Assembly (NCBI GenBank): GCA_016793465.1
Contig: JAEUJW010000019.1
Coordinates: 1-20,011, forward strand
From: Myxococcales bacterium
GTDB taxonomy: Bacteria > Myxococcota > Polyangia > Nannocystales > Nannocystaceae
Reading direction: 5' to 3'
Length of the DNA stretch: 20,011 nucleotides
Shown here in pieces: positions 1 to 6,678 of the stretch. Every line of letters starts with the position of its first letter. The stretch's first letter is position 1. Under the pieces are notes generated by a model. It was not told the origin of the DNA, ran no database searches, and worked only from the letters and a program-made list of their open reading frames with translations. The position numbers and the translations under genes are program-made.

Positions 1-1640
1 TTGGTGATGTGGTAGGCGTGCTGGTTCCACAGCTTGCGGCCGGGGCGCCACGAGTGGTCGGCGTCGCCGATCACGGTGATGCCGTCGATGGGGCCGAACT
101 GGCCGCCGTAGGACTCGCTGACGAACACGATCTCGACCTCGCCGTCGTCGTCGACGTCGGCCACGACCGGCATCTCGAGGCGGGTGCCGGAGTTGTGGTC
201 GGCGAACTTCAGCTTCTCGGCGCCGTCGACCCCCGAGTACACGTACAGGTTGATCTCGTCGGCGTAGACGACGTCGGCGACGCCGTCGCCCTCGAAGTCG
301 TAGACCGAGCTGCCGGTGATGCCGGACGACGCGTCCTGGGTGGTGTTGCTCCACAGCACGGCGCCATCGGTGTCGAACACGCTGTACTTGCCCTGGCCGG
401 CGATGCCGACCTCGGGCAGGCCGTCGCCGTCGAAGTCGGCGACCGTGGGCGGGCCGCCGAGGCCGCCGGGCACCGCGACGTCCCACACCACCGAGCCGTC
501 GGAGCCGCGCTGCACGCGGACGTTGGCGTTGTAGACGACCACGATCTCGGCGGCGCCGTCGGCCTCGAGGTCGATGGTCGCGGGGAAGCCGTCGGGCAGG
601 CCGTTGAACCACAGGTCGGCGCCGGCGATGTTGTAGAGGGCGTCGCCGACGACCACCTCCTGCTCGCCGTCGGCGTTGACGTCGACCGCGAACGACATGC
701 TCGCGCTGGCGTTGGCGTTGCCGGCGGGCTTGCCGATGCCGTGGGTGCCGGCGGCGATCAGCACGCCCTTGTTGTCGAGGATGGCGCGGCCGGTCACGAG
801 CTCGGGGTTGCCGTCGCCGTTCATGTCGGAGACGGACACCGCGCTGTCGTAGACGCCGGTGTGGTCGCCGAGCGCCGCGCTGGTCCACTTGAGCGCGCCG
901 TCGTGCTCGTAGGCGTAGACCTTCTGGTCGGTGGCCTTGGTCACGATCTCGACGATGCCGTCGCTGTCGATGTCGGCGGCGGTCAGCGTCTGGTTGCGCG
1001 TGAACTGGGCGTTCTGAATGTTCAGCACCTCGGTCGCGCCGTCGCCGGAGACCGCGCGGATGTACACCGGGTTCGGGTTGTTCGGGTCGGCGTAGGTGAC
1101 GGTCAGGACCTCGGGCATGTCGTCGGGGGTGATCTTGCCGTCGGCGTCGTCGTCGGTGAGCTGGGCGACGATCGGCGCCGACGCGCTGCTGCGCGAGCCG
1201 GGGCCGGTGGTCCAGCTGCCCTTGTGCCACTCGACCACCGGGTTGAACATGCCGACCTCCGGCATGTTGGCGCAGGCCTGGTCGAACGCGGTCATGTAGC
1301 CCGTCGGCGGCTCACGGTCGCAGCCGGGCGTGAAGCCGGTGTCGTCGGTGGCGGTCGTGTCGCCGGTCGCGACGCTCGTCGCCGAGGTCTCGGCGCTGGC
1401 GACCGTGGGCTCGCTGCTGGTGTCGGGGGTCGCGTTGGAGTTGGAGTTCGAACCGTCGGTGCCGGTGCCGCTGGCGTCGTCGCCGCCGGTCGGCGGCGTG
1501 TCGGTCGCGGAGGCCGCGGTCGGCGTCGTCATCGTCGCGGTCTGCGAGTCGGACGCGGCGTCGGCGGGGCGGCCGTCGTCGCCGCAGGCCACGAGCACGC
1601 CGATGGGCAGGACGATCCACGGACGAAGAGAGGGCGCCAT
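1..1640 (-). CDS. FG-GAP/VCBS-repeat lipoprotein, C-terminus cut by window edge
   Basis: The gene begins at an ATG read from 1640 on the minus strand and runs off the left edge, giving 546 residues. The N-terminus is a short lipoprotein signal peptide with lipobox LVAC (Cys19), so the product is probably a lipid-anchored envelope or surface protein. A Thr/Ser/Asp/Gly-rich linker follows (about residues 25-100). From about residue 160 there are some eight acidic Ca-binding-type loops (DADGK, DIDSDG, DMNGDG, DVNADG, DLEADG, DFDGDG, DFEGDG, DVDDDG) spaced about 45-50 residues. This is the pattern of FG-GAP/VCBS beta-propeller blades. The last visible residues, WNQHAYHITN, resemble a motif I recall from large myxobacterial surface proteins of this class. 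No enzymatic motif is visible, so adhesion or binding is inference. It lies 90 bp downstream of cutA on the same strand but has its own candidate promoter. Confidence 0.88.
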   Translation of the reverse strand, partial: MAPSLRPWIVLPIGVLVACGDDGRPADAASDSQTATMTTPTAASATDTPPTGGDDASGTGTDGSNSNSNATPDTSSEPTVASAETSATSVATGDTTATDDTGFTPGCDREPPTGYMTAFDQACANMPEVGMFNPVVEWHKGSWTTGPGSRSSASAPIVAQLTDDDADGKITPDDMPEVLTVTYADPNNPNPVYIRAVSGDGATEVLNIQNAQFTRNQTLTAADIDSDGIVEIVTKATDQKVYAYEHDGALKWTSAALGDHTGVYDSAVSVSDMNGDGNPELVTGRAILDNKGVLIAAGTHGIGKPAGNANASASMSFAVDVNADGEQEVVVGDALYNIAGADLWFNGLPDGFPATIDLEADGAAEIVVVYNANVRVQRGSDGSVVWDVAVPGGLGGPPTVADFDGDGLPEVGIAGQGKYSVFDTDGAVLWSNTTQDASSGITGSSVYDFEGDGVADVVYADEINLYVYSGVDGAEKLKFADHNSGTRLEMPVVADVDDDGEVEIVFVSESYGGQFGPIDGITVIGDADHSWRPGRKLWNQHAYHIT

Positions 1641-1646
1641 GCGACC

Positions 1647-1675
1647 AGGATCGAGGCCGTCGGGGGTGGCGTCAA
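1647..1675 (-). promoter_or_regulatory. Candidate sigma-70 promoter of the FG-GAP lipoprotein
   Basis: Reading the minus strand, TTGACG (1675-1670) is followed after 17 bp by GATCCT (1652-1647), six bases before the ATG at 1640. The -35 box is 5/6 to consensus and the -10 box only 3/6. If real, transcription would start at or next to the ATG. No Shine-Dalgarno sequence is seen before this start. Confidence 0.3.
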
Positions 1676-1685
1676 CGGAGGAGTG

Positions 1686-1707
1686 CGCGGGGGCGTCGAC
1701 CCCCGCG
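1686..1707. other. GC-rich hairpin between cutA and the FG-GAP gene
   Basis: There is a perfect 8-bp inverted repeat (CGCGGGGG / CCCCCGCG) with a 6-nt loop. It lies just downstream of the cutA stop on the minus strand. It could attenuate or end the cutA transcript, but no T-run follows, so it is not a classic intrinsic terminator. A separate 12-bp palindrome, TTGCGCGCGCAA, lies at 1713-1724. Confidence 0.35.
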
Positions 1708-1729
1708 GGTGCTTGCGCGCGCAACGACC

Positions 1730-1748
1730 GTCACGCGTCTCGCGTGAC
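1730..1748. other. Perfect inverted repeat spanning the cutA stop codon
   Basis: GTCACGCG (1730-1737) and CGCGTGAC (1741-1748) pair perfectly around a 3-nt loop, and the cutA stop codon (1731-1733) lies inside the stem. With the hairpin at 1686-1707 it makes a two-hairpin 3' end for cutA. A role in termination or in transcript stability is inference. Confidence 0.4.
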
Positions 1749-2054
1749 GTCATGGGCCCACGCCACGTAGGGCGCGTGGGCGGCGAGCGGCGCGAAGGCG
1801 AGGAGCTTCGGGACCTCGTAGGGGTGGATCTCCGCGAGGCGGCGCAGCGCCGACTCGAGGCGATCGGCGGGCGTCTCCATGATCACGAGGGCCTCGTCGT
1901 CGCTGTTGATCGCGCCCTGCCACCAGTAGTGCGAGCGCACGCCGGCGACGACGTTGCCGCAGGCGATCAGGCGCTCGTCGAGGGCCCGGCGCAGCAGGCC
2001 CTCGGCCTGGTCGGGGGGACAGGTCATGAGGATGAGGCGGAGCTCGACGGGCAT
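1731..2054 (-). CDS. cutA: CutA1-family divalent-cation tolerance protein
   Basis: This 107-aa protein matches the usual length and pattern of CutA1. The N-terminal strand leads into MTCPPDQAEGLLRRALDER, then come the central YWWQGAINSDDEALVIMET segment and the family signature HPYEVPK (residues 77-83). CutA1 proteins form very stable trimers with a ferredoxin-like fold. They were linked to copper tolerance in E. coli, but the molecular role is unsettled. The start is the ATG at 2054: upstream extension in this frame has no CutA similarity, and a TACGCT -10-like box sits 9 nt upstream. It is co-directional with the FMN reductase 161 bp upstream and the lipoprotein downstream. No functional link between them is evident. 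Confidence 0.95.
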   Translation of the reverse strand: MPVELRLILMTCPPDQAEGLLRRALDERLIACGNVVAGVRSHYWWQGAINSDDEALVIMETPADRLESALRRLAEIHPYEVPKLLAFAPLAAHAPYVAWAHDVTRDA

Positions 2055-2063
2055 GGCCGGCGC

Positions 2064-2069
2064 AGCGTA
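2064..2069 (-). promoter_or_regulatory. TACGCT -10-like element 9 nt before cutA
   Basis: On the minus strand TACGCT lies nine bases before the cutA ATG, which would put the transcription start at or very near the start codon. No convincing -35 box and no Shine-Dalgarno are present. Similar elements precede other starts in the window. Confidence 0.35.
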
Positions 2070-2111
2070 GCAGGCCCGCGGTCGCGCGCGCCGTCCGAGC
2101 GCGAGGTGGCG

Positions 2112-2160
2112 ACGCGAGACGAGGGCCGATCGGTCGCACGCCGAACGCGAGACGAGGGCC
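2112..2160. repeat. 16-bp direct repeat, two copies
   Basis: ACGCGAGACGAGGGCC occurs at 2112-2127 and again at 2145-2160, a 33-bp period, in the 161-bp gap between cutA and the FMN reductase. It may be a small duplication or a paired binding site. No function can be assigned from sequence. Confidence 0.6.
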
Positions 2161-2215
2161 ACCGGCCGCAGGCCGACCCAGGTCCCGGAGGGGCCGTGAA
2201 GTGGAAGGCCTGGCG

Positions 2216-2821
2216 TCAGTGCGTGCCGGCGACGCCGGCTTCGATGCCGCCCTGGGCGCGGGCGGCGTCGAAGGCGGCGCGCACGATCGGGGCGTAGCGG
2301 ACCACGTCGAAGGCCACGCGGCGCACGCGGTCGCGGACGCCGGGGTTGCCGAGCTGGCCGTCGGCCGAGAAGTCGGCGGCGCGGGCGGCCGCGTGGTACG
2401 GCAGGGTGAAGCCGTGACACCAGCTGAAGCTGGTCTTGACCGCGGTGATCGACATGTCGCCGCCGCCGCCGCCGGTGACCGCGAGCACGCCGGCGAACTT
2501 GCCGGCGAGCTCGTCGTAGAGGAAGTCGAACCAGTTCTTCAGGCAGCCGGACATGCTGCCGTGGTACTCGGGCGTGACGAGGATGAAGCCGTCGGCGGCG
2601 CTCGCGGCGGCGCGGATGAGCTGCACGGCCGGCAGGACCGACTGGGCCTCGTCGCCGTTGCGCATGACCGGGAGGTCGATCTCGTGGAGGCGGAGCACGT
2701 CGACGGTCGCGCCGGCGCCGGCGGCGGTCTCGGCGGCGAGCCGGACGACCTCGTGGACGTGGCTCTCGAGGCGCGAGGAGCCGCTGACGACCTGGATCCG
2801 GGGTGGCACGCGCGCGAGCAT
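2216..2821 (-). CDS. NAD(P)H-dependent FMN reductase family flavoprotein
   Basis: This 201-aa protein has the flavodoxin-like fold of the FMN_red family, whose members reduce FMN, quinones, azo dyes or chromate with NAD(P)H. The phosphate-binding loop is GSSR (residues 14-17, after strand IQVVS). The hallmark TPEYHGSMSGCLKNWFDFL runs from residue 83 and contacts the flavin ring and the dimer partner. A glycine-rich segment GGGGGD follows. The start at 2821 puts the first beta-strand about eight residues in, as usual for the family. The gene is divergent from the DprE1-like gene, with only 50 bp between the starts, so the two must share a promoter region. The physiological substrate cannot be read from sequence. 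Confidence 0.92.
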   Translation of the reverse strand: MLARVPPRIQVVSGSSRLESHVHEVVRLAAETAAGAGATVDVLRLHEIDLPVMRNGDEAQSVLPAVQLIRAAASAADGFILVTPEYHGSMSGCLKNWFDFLYDELAGKFAGVLAVTGGGGGDMSITAVKTSFSWCHGFTLPYHAAARAADFSADGQLGNPGVRDRVRRVAFDVVRYAPIVRAAFDAARAQGGIEAGVAGTH

Positions 2822-2857
2822 ACCCCGGCGGGCGTGTGCGGGGCGGGAGAATGCGGC

Positions 2858-2863
2858 TACACT
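2858..2863 (+). promoter_or_regulatory. TACACT -10-like element 8 nt before the dprE1-like GTG
   Basis: TACACT is followed by CGCCCGCC and then the GTG at 2872, a spacing that would give a leaderless transcript. No good -35 box is seen. The element lies within the 50-bp divergent gap shared with the FMN reductase. TACACTCGC is repeated exactly before the CHAT-SIR2 gene (11217). Confidence 0.4.
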
Positions 2864-2871
2864 CGCCCGCC

Positions 2872-4203
2872 GTGAGCGAGCACGATTCGCAGGCGACGCT
2901 GGCGGGCTGGGGGAACCTCCCGGTGCCCGGGCGCGAGGTGTTGTCGGAGGACCTGCCGGCCGCGACGCGCGGGGCGGTGCTGTCGCGCGGGCTCGGGCGC
3001 TCGTACGGCGACTCGTCGCTGCCGCCGCCGAGCCGGCGCGAGGTCGTGGGCACGCGCCTGGCCGACCGCATCCTCGCGTGGGACCCGGCGAGCGGGGTGC
3101 TGCGCGCGGAGGCGGGCCTCAGCCTGTGGGAGATCAACCGCCTGCTGCTGCGGCGCGGGTGGTTCGTGAGCTCGACCCCCGGCACGCAGTTCGTCAGCCT
3201 CGGCGGCATGGTCGCCGCCGACGTGCACGGCAAGGGCCACCACCGCTTCGGCTCGTTCGGCGCGCACGTGCGGTCGCTGCGGATGCGGGTGGCCGACGGC
3301 TCGATCGTCGAGTGCGGCCCGGGCAGCGAGCCCGAGCTGTTCTGGGCCACGGTCGGCGGCATGGGCCTGACCGGGCACATCCTCGAGGTCGAGCTGCAGC
3401 TGCAGGCCATCCCGTCGCCGTGGATCTACGGCGAGAGCCGGCGCGTCGCCGACATCGACGAGTTCGTGGCTGCGCTGAAGGAGGTCTCGCGCGACTGGCC
3501 GTTCTGCGTCGGCTGGATCGACTGCCTGTCGCGCGGCGAGCACATGGGCCGCGGCATCCTCGACTACGGGCGCTGGGCCACCAGGGAGGAGGCGCCGCGT
3601 CCGCTGCCGTTCACCCGCCGGCTGACGCTGCCGTTCGAGTTCCCGTCGCGCACGATCAACCGGCTCACCACCAGGGCCTTCAACTTCCTGTGGTACTGGA
3701 AGCACGTGCAGAAGGTGCGGCGCGGGCTGAAGCACCCCGACGCGTTCTTCTACCCGCTCGACGGGGTGCTGCACTGGAACCGCATCTACGGGCGCCGCGG
3801 GTTCACGCAGTACCAGTGCGTGCTGCCGGGCAGCGCGGGCCAGGGCGCGGCGCGGCGGTTCCTCGAGCTGCTGACGCGCATGGGCGGGGCCTCGTTCCTG
3901 TGCGTAATTAAAGACTGCGGGCCGGAGGGGCAGGGGCTGCTGTCGTTCCTGCGCGACGGGATCTCGATCGCCGTCGACGTGCCGGTGCGCGACGACACCC
4001 AGGCGCTGGTCGACGCGCTCAACGAATTGGTGATCGCGGAGGGCGGGCGGATCTACCTCGCCAAGGACGCGTTCACCCGGCCGGAGCACTACGCGGCCAT
4101 GGACCCGCGGCTGCCGGCCTTCAACGCGGTCCGCGACCGCTGGGACCCCAGGCGGGCCATCCGCTCGGCCCAGTCGGTGCGGGTGCTCGGCGATCCGCCG
4201 TGA
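2872..4203 (+). CDS. dprE1: DprE1-like FAD-dependent decaprenylphosphoryl-ribose 2'-oxidase homologue
   Basis: This 443-aa flavoprotein follows mycobacterial DprE1 over its whole length: LAGWG near the N-terminus, RGLGRSYGD (Tyr45), DVHGKGHH (His119, the flavin-linking/FAD-contact region), ELFWATVGGMGLTGHILE, FFYPLDGVLHWNRIYG, and IYLAKD (Lys398, equivalent to catalytic Lys418 of M. tuberculosis). DprE1 oxidises the C2' hydroxyl of polyprenyl-phosphoryl-ribose to a keto intermediate. The residue matching Cys387, the covalent benzothiazinone target, is Ala367; its 31-residue spacing to Lys398 equals that in the mycobacterial protein. I prefer the GTG at 2872 because of the TACACT box upstream. 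An in-frame ATG at 2851 (GGGAGA abuts it) is the alternative. A DprE2-like gene follows after 19 bp. The native lipid-sugar substrate here is unknown. Confidence 0.92.
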   Translation: MSEHDSQATLAGWGNLPVPGREVLSEDLPAATRGAVLSRGLGRSYGDSSLPPPSRREVVGTRLADRILAWDPASGVLRAEAGLSLWEINRLLLRRGWFVSSTPGTQFVSLGGMVAADVHGKGHHRFGSFGAHVRSLRMRVADGSIVECGPGSEPELFWATVGGMGLTGHILEVELQLQAIPSPWIYGESRRVADIDEFVAALKEVSRDWPFCVGWIDCLSRGEHMGRGILDYGRWATREEAPRPLPFTRRLTLPFEFPSRTINRLTTRAFNFLWYWKHVQKVRRGLKHPDAFFYPLDGVLHWNRIYGRRGFTQYQCVLPGSAGQGAARRFLELLTRMGGASFLCVIKDCGPEGQGLLSFLRDGISIAVDVPVRDDTQALVDALNELVIAEGGRIYLAKDAFTRPEHYAAMDPRLPAFNAVRDRWDPRRAIRSAQSVRVLGDPP

Positions 4204-4210
4204 GCGTGAT

Positions 4211-4217
4211 AAGGGAG
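4211..4217 (+). promoter_or_regulatory. Strong ribosome binding site of the dprE2-like gene
   Basis: AAGGGAG lies five bases before the ATG at 4223, in the 19-bp gap after the dprE1-like stop. It fixes the start of the short-chain dehydrogenase and supports translation from a shared message. Confidence 0.6.
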
Positions 4218-4222
4218 CGCGT

Positions 4223-4981
4223 ATGACGAAGGGCCAAAAGGTCGTGGTGCTCGGTGCGACGAAGGGCATGGGCCGGGCGCTGGCCCGGGCGCTGGCGGAG
4301 CGCGGGGACCGGGTGTTCCTGCTCGGGCGCGACGCCGCGGAGCTGGCCCGCAGCGCGGCCGACCTGCAGGCCCGCGCGCCGGGCCCGGGGTCCGCGCCGG
4401 TCGGCCACGCGGTCTGCGACCTCGCCGAGCCGCAGGGCTTCGCGGCGGCGCTCGACGCGGCCGACGCGGCGCTCGGCGGCTTCGACGTCGTGGTCGTGAC
4501 GGCCGGGCTGTTCGCCACCCAGGATCAGCTCGAGGCGGACATCGAGCGCACGCGCGAGCTGCTGGTCGTCGACTTCGCCAACACGGTCGTGTTCTGCGAG
4601 CACGCCCGCAGGCGCCTGTTATCCCGCGGCGGCGGCACGCTGTGCGTGTTCTCCAGCGTGGCCGGCGATCGCGGGCGCAAGCCGGTGATCCTGTACGGCG
4701 CGGCCAAGGCCGGGCTGTCGCACTACCTCGAGGGCCTCGACCACAAGTTCCGGGCCCAGGGACTGCGGACCATCTGCGTCAAGCCGGGGTTCGTGAAGAC
4801 GGGCATGACGGCCGGGCTGAAGCCGCCGCCGTTCGCCGGGGAGCCGGAGGCGGTGGCCGCGGCGGTGGTGCGGGCGATCGATCGCGGGACCACGCAGGTC
4901 TACGCGCCGGGCGTCTGGGCCCACGTGATGCGGGTGATCCGTCTGCTGCCGCGGTTCGTGATGCGGAAGATCAACTTTTGA
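4223..4981 (+). CDS. dprE2: DprE2-like short-chain dehydrogenase (2'-keto reductase)
   Basis: This 252-aa classical SDR has the dinucleotide-binding loop GATKGMG (residues 11-17), a catalytic Ser at 144/145 in FSSVAG, and YGAAK giving Tyr158 and Lys162. The PG motif follows in VKPGFVKTGM. Its C-terminal tail, ending VYAPGVWAHVMRVIRLLPRF then VMRKINF, resembles the membrane-associated tail of mycobacterial DprE2. DprE2 reduces the keto intermediate released by DprE1 to the arabinose epimer with NADH. The close pairing with the DprE1 homologue is the main support for this assignment over a generic SDR. No ribosyl- or arabinosyltransferase, phosphatase or flippase is in the window, so the end use of the sugar donor (cell envelope, glycan or protein) is open. 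Confidence 0.88.
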   Translation: MTKGQKVVVLGATKGMGRALARALAERGDRVFLLGRDAAELARSAADLQARAPGPGSAPVGHAVCDLAEPQGFAAALDAADAALGGFDVVVVTAGLFATQDQLEADIERTRELLVVDFANTVVFCEHARRRLLSRGGGTLCVFSSVAGDRGRKPVILYGAAKAGLSHYLEGLDHKFRAQGLRTICVKPGFVKTGMTAGLKPPPFAGEPEAVAAAVVRAIDRGTTQVYAPGVWAHVMRVIRLLPRFVMRKINF

Positions 4982-5248
4982 CGCTGCGACGAGGCCGGGG
5001 CGATCTCGCGCGGGACGTGCGGACGACCCGGGGTACACACCGGCGGGTCGGCGAGCTCTGCACGATCGGCGGTGCGAGCGAGTGAACGTCGTCGGGCTCC
5101 GCGGGCGCGGCGGACCGCGGCGGCGCGTGACGCCGCGGTAGGGGCGGCGCGGGCGCCAGGGTCCGACGGGACCGCGGTAACCGCACTGGCGGGCGCCTGA
5201 GGCAGGATTGCCGGGCCCTGGGCGACCGGCTACGGTGCCGCGACTTCG
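4982..5248. other. 267-bp intergenic region with hairpin and promoter
   Basis: No coding frame with family resemblance is seen. The region holds a 9-bp perfect inverted repeat, ACCGCGGCG (5114-5122) and CGCCGCGGT (5131-5139), with an 8-nt loop. It could end the dprE pair transcript, although no T-run follows. A promoter for the next gene lies near the right end. Confidence 0.4.
5208..5236 (+). promoter_or_regulatory. Candidate promoter of the ATP-grasp gene
   Basis: TTGCCG (5208-5213) and TACGGT (5231-5236) are 17 bp apart. The ATG at 5249 is 12 nt past the -10 box, so the leader would be only about six bases. No Shine-Dalgarno is visible. Confidence 0.4.
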
Positions 5249-6277
5249 ATGCGCATAGGACTTCTTTACAACCTGGCCAGCCACGCGGCACCGCTGCCCC
5301 ACGACGCCCCCGGGGACGCGCTCTACGAGCTCGACGGGGAGCTCAGCGTGGCGGCCTACCGCGAGGCGCTGCGATCGCTCGGGCACGAGGTGGCGATGGT
5401 GCCGGCGGACGGCGAGCTGCTGACGCGGCTGCGCGCGCTGGACGTCGACCTCTGCTTCAACACCTGCGAGGGCACGCAGGGCGACTCGCGCGAGGCCCAG
5501 GTGCCGGCGCTGCTCGAGATGCTCGGCATCCCGTACACCGGCTCGCGGGTGCTGGCGCTGGCGCTGACGCTCGACAAGCCGATGACCAAGCGGGTGCTGG
5601 CGTTCCACGGCGTCCGCACGCCGATGTTCCAGGAGTTCCACGCGGTCGACGAGGCGATCGACCCGCGGCTGCGCTGGCCGCTGTTCGCCAAGCCGGCGCG
5701 CGAGGGCACGGGCATGGGCATCGGCGAGCGGTCGATCGTGCGCGACGAGGCCGAGCTGCGCGCGCGGGTCGAGTACCTGCTCGCCGCGTACCGCCAGCCG
5801 GTGCTCGTCGAGGAGTACATCGCCGGCGGCGACGTGACGGTCGGGCTGCTCGGCAACTGGCCGGACATCGAGGTGCTGCCGATGTCCCGCATCGACTACT
5901 CGGGCTACGGCGAGCGGGCGGTGCCGGTGTACGGGTCGTCCTACAAGGTCGACCGCGCCAGCGAGTACCGCTGCGAGTGCCCGGCGCGCCTGCCCGCGGC
6001 GCTCGAGGCCGAGCTGAAGCGGCTGGCGATCGAGACCATGCGGGTCACGCGGACCCTCGACTTCGCCCGCGTCGACTTCCGCCTCGAGGCCGCCACCGGC
6101 GACACGCCCTACGTGCTCGAGATCAACTCGCTGCCGGGCATCACGCCGACGAGCGACATGGCGATCATGACGACGGCCGCGGGTCGCCCGTACTCGGCGC
6201 TCGTCGGCGGGGTGCTGGCGGCGGCGCTGGCCCGCCTGGGCCTGCCGCGCCCGCAGCCGCTGGCCGCGGTCGGATGA
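5249..6277 (+). CDS. ATP-grasp ligase of the D-alanine-D-alanine ligase superfamily
   Basis: This 342-aa protein has the Ddl-like order: an N-terminal domain with CFNTCEG, QVPALLEMLGIPYTGS and LDK, a central ATP-grasp lobe with LFAKPAREGTGMGI and VLVEEYIAGGDVTVGLL, and a C-terminal metal site VDFR (Asp276) with EINSLPGITPTSD (Glu291, Asn293). The fold and the ATP/Mg site therefore look intact. The N-terminal segment that in true Ddl carries the substrate-ammonium Glu is different, and CEGTQGDSREAQ replaces the usual histidine-glycine/EDG region. The acceptor and donor may not be two D-alanines. A carboxylate-amine ligase for a dipeptide or modified amino acid is equally possible. The gene stands alone between the dprE pair and the convergent trxA. 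Confidence 0.85.
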   Translation: MRIGLLYNLASHAAPLPHDAPGDALYELDGELSVAAYREALRSLGHEVAMVPADGELLTRLRALDVDLCFNTCEGTQGDSREAQVPALLEMLGIPYTGSRVLALALTLDKPMTKRVLAFHGVRTPMFQEFHAVDEAIDPRLRWPLFAKPAREGTGMGIGERSIVRDEAELRARVEYLLAAYRQPVLVEEYIAGGDVTVGLLGNWPDIEVLPMSRIDYSGYGERAVPVYGSSYKVDRASEYRCECPARLPAALEAELKRLAIETMRVTRTLDFARVDFRLEAATGDTPYVLEINSLPGITPTSDMAIMTTAAGRPYSALVGGVLAAALARLGLPRPQPLAAVG

Positions 6278-6287
6278 TCGAGGGCTG

Positions 6288-6338
6288 AAAAAACGCGGAG
6301 AGCCGCGAGGTCGCGGCGCGACCTCGCGGCTCTCCGCG
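6288..6338 (-). terminator. Intrinsic terminator of trxA with perfect 21-bp stem
   Basis: Arms 6294-6314 and 6318-6338 are perfect reverse complements around a 3-nt loop. On the minus strand the stem is followed at once by six T (A-run 6288-6293). It starts 10 bp past the trxA stop, so it is a textbook Rho-independent terminator for trxA. The same stem could also slow transcription from the convergent ATP-grasp gene, although its plus-strand tail (AAGTTT) is weak. Confidence 0.9.
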
Positions 6339-6348
6339 AAGTTTCGGC

Positions 6349-6678
6349 TCAGAGGTTGCGCTCGATGAAGCTCTGGATCTTGGTCTTGTTGCCGGGGTTG
6401 CCGACGACCTTGTCGACGACCTTGCCGCCCTTGAAGATGAGCAGGGTGGGGATGTGGCTGACGCCGTAGGTGGTGGCGGTGCTCTGGTTGCGCTCGACGT
6501 CGAGCTTGACGATGGAGACCTTGTCGCCGAGCTCGCTGGCGATGGTCTCGAGGTGCGGCGCGATCGCGCGGCACGGGCCGCACCAGGTCGCCCAGAAGTC
6601 CACGAGCACGGGGGTCGGCGAGTCGAGGACGTCGCGCTGGAAGTCGCTGTCCGAGGTTTGCTTGAGTTTGTCGGCCAT
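6349..6678 (-). CDS. trxA: Thioredoxin
   Basis: This 109-aa thioredoxin has the active site WCGPC (Cys33/Cys36) within VDFWATWCGPCR, the buried charged residue near VDFW, the cis-proline loop HIPTLLIFKGG (Pro77), and a C-terminal helix. It has the standard length and no signal peptide, so it is a cytoplasmic disulfide reductase that receives electrons from thioredoxin reductase. The start is the ATG at 6678 (MADKLKQ). An in-frame ATG at 6777 would add 33 residues unlike any thioredoxin. GGAAAG lies about 6 nt upstream of the chosen start as a possible ribosome binding site. It is monocistronic, closed by the strong terminator at 6288-6338. Confidence 0.97.
   Translation of the reverse strand: MADKLKQTSDSDFQRDVLDSPTPVLVDFWATWCGPCRAIAPHLETIASELGDKVSIVKLDVERNQSTATTYGVSHIPTLLIFKGGKVVDKVVGNPGNKTKIQSFIERNL

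Noticed and set aside
9..2297. 762-aa open frame on the plus strand
   Set aside because: It lies antisense to the FG-GAP lipoprotein and cutA, is a monotonous Val/Gly/Asp/Ala/Arg translation, and reflects G/C third-position bias. The minus-strand proteins have clear family motifs.
2803..2871. ATG at 2803 as the dprE1-like start
   Set aside because: It would overlap the start of the divergent FMN reductase gene and adds an Arg/Gly-rich stretch not seen in the family.
4971..5291. 106-aa minus-strand frame in the dprE2/ATP-grasp gap
   Set aside because: It is Arg/Pro/Ser-rich with no start signal and overlaps the ends of two real genes. I take it as chance in GC-rich DNA.
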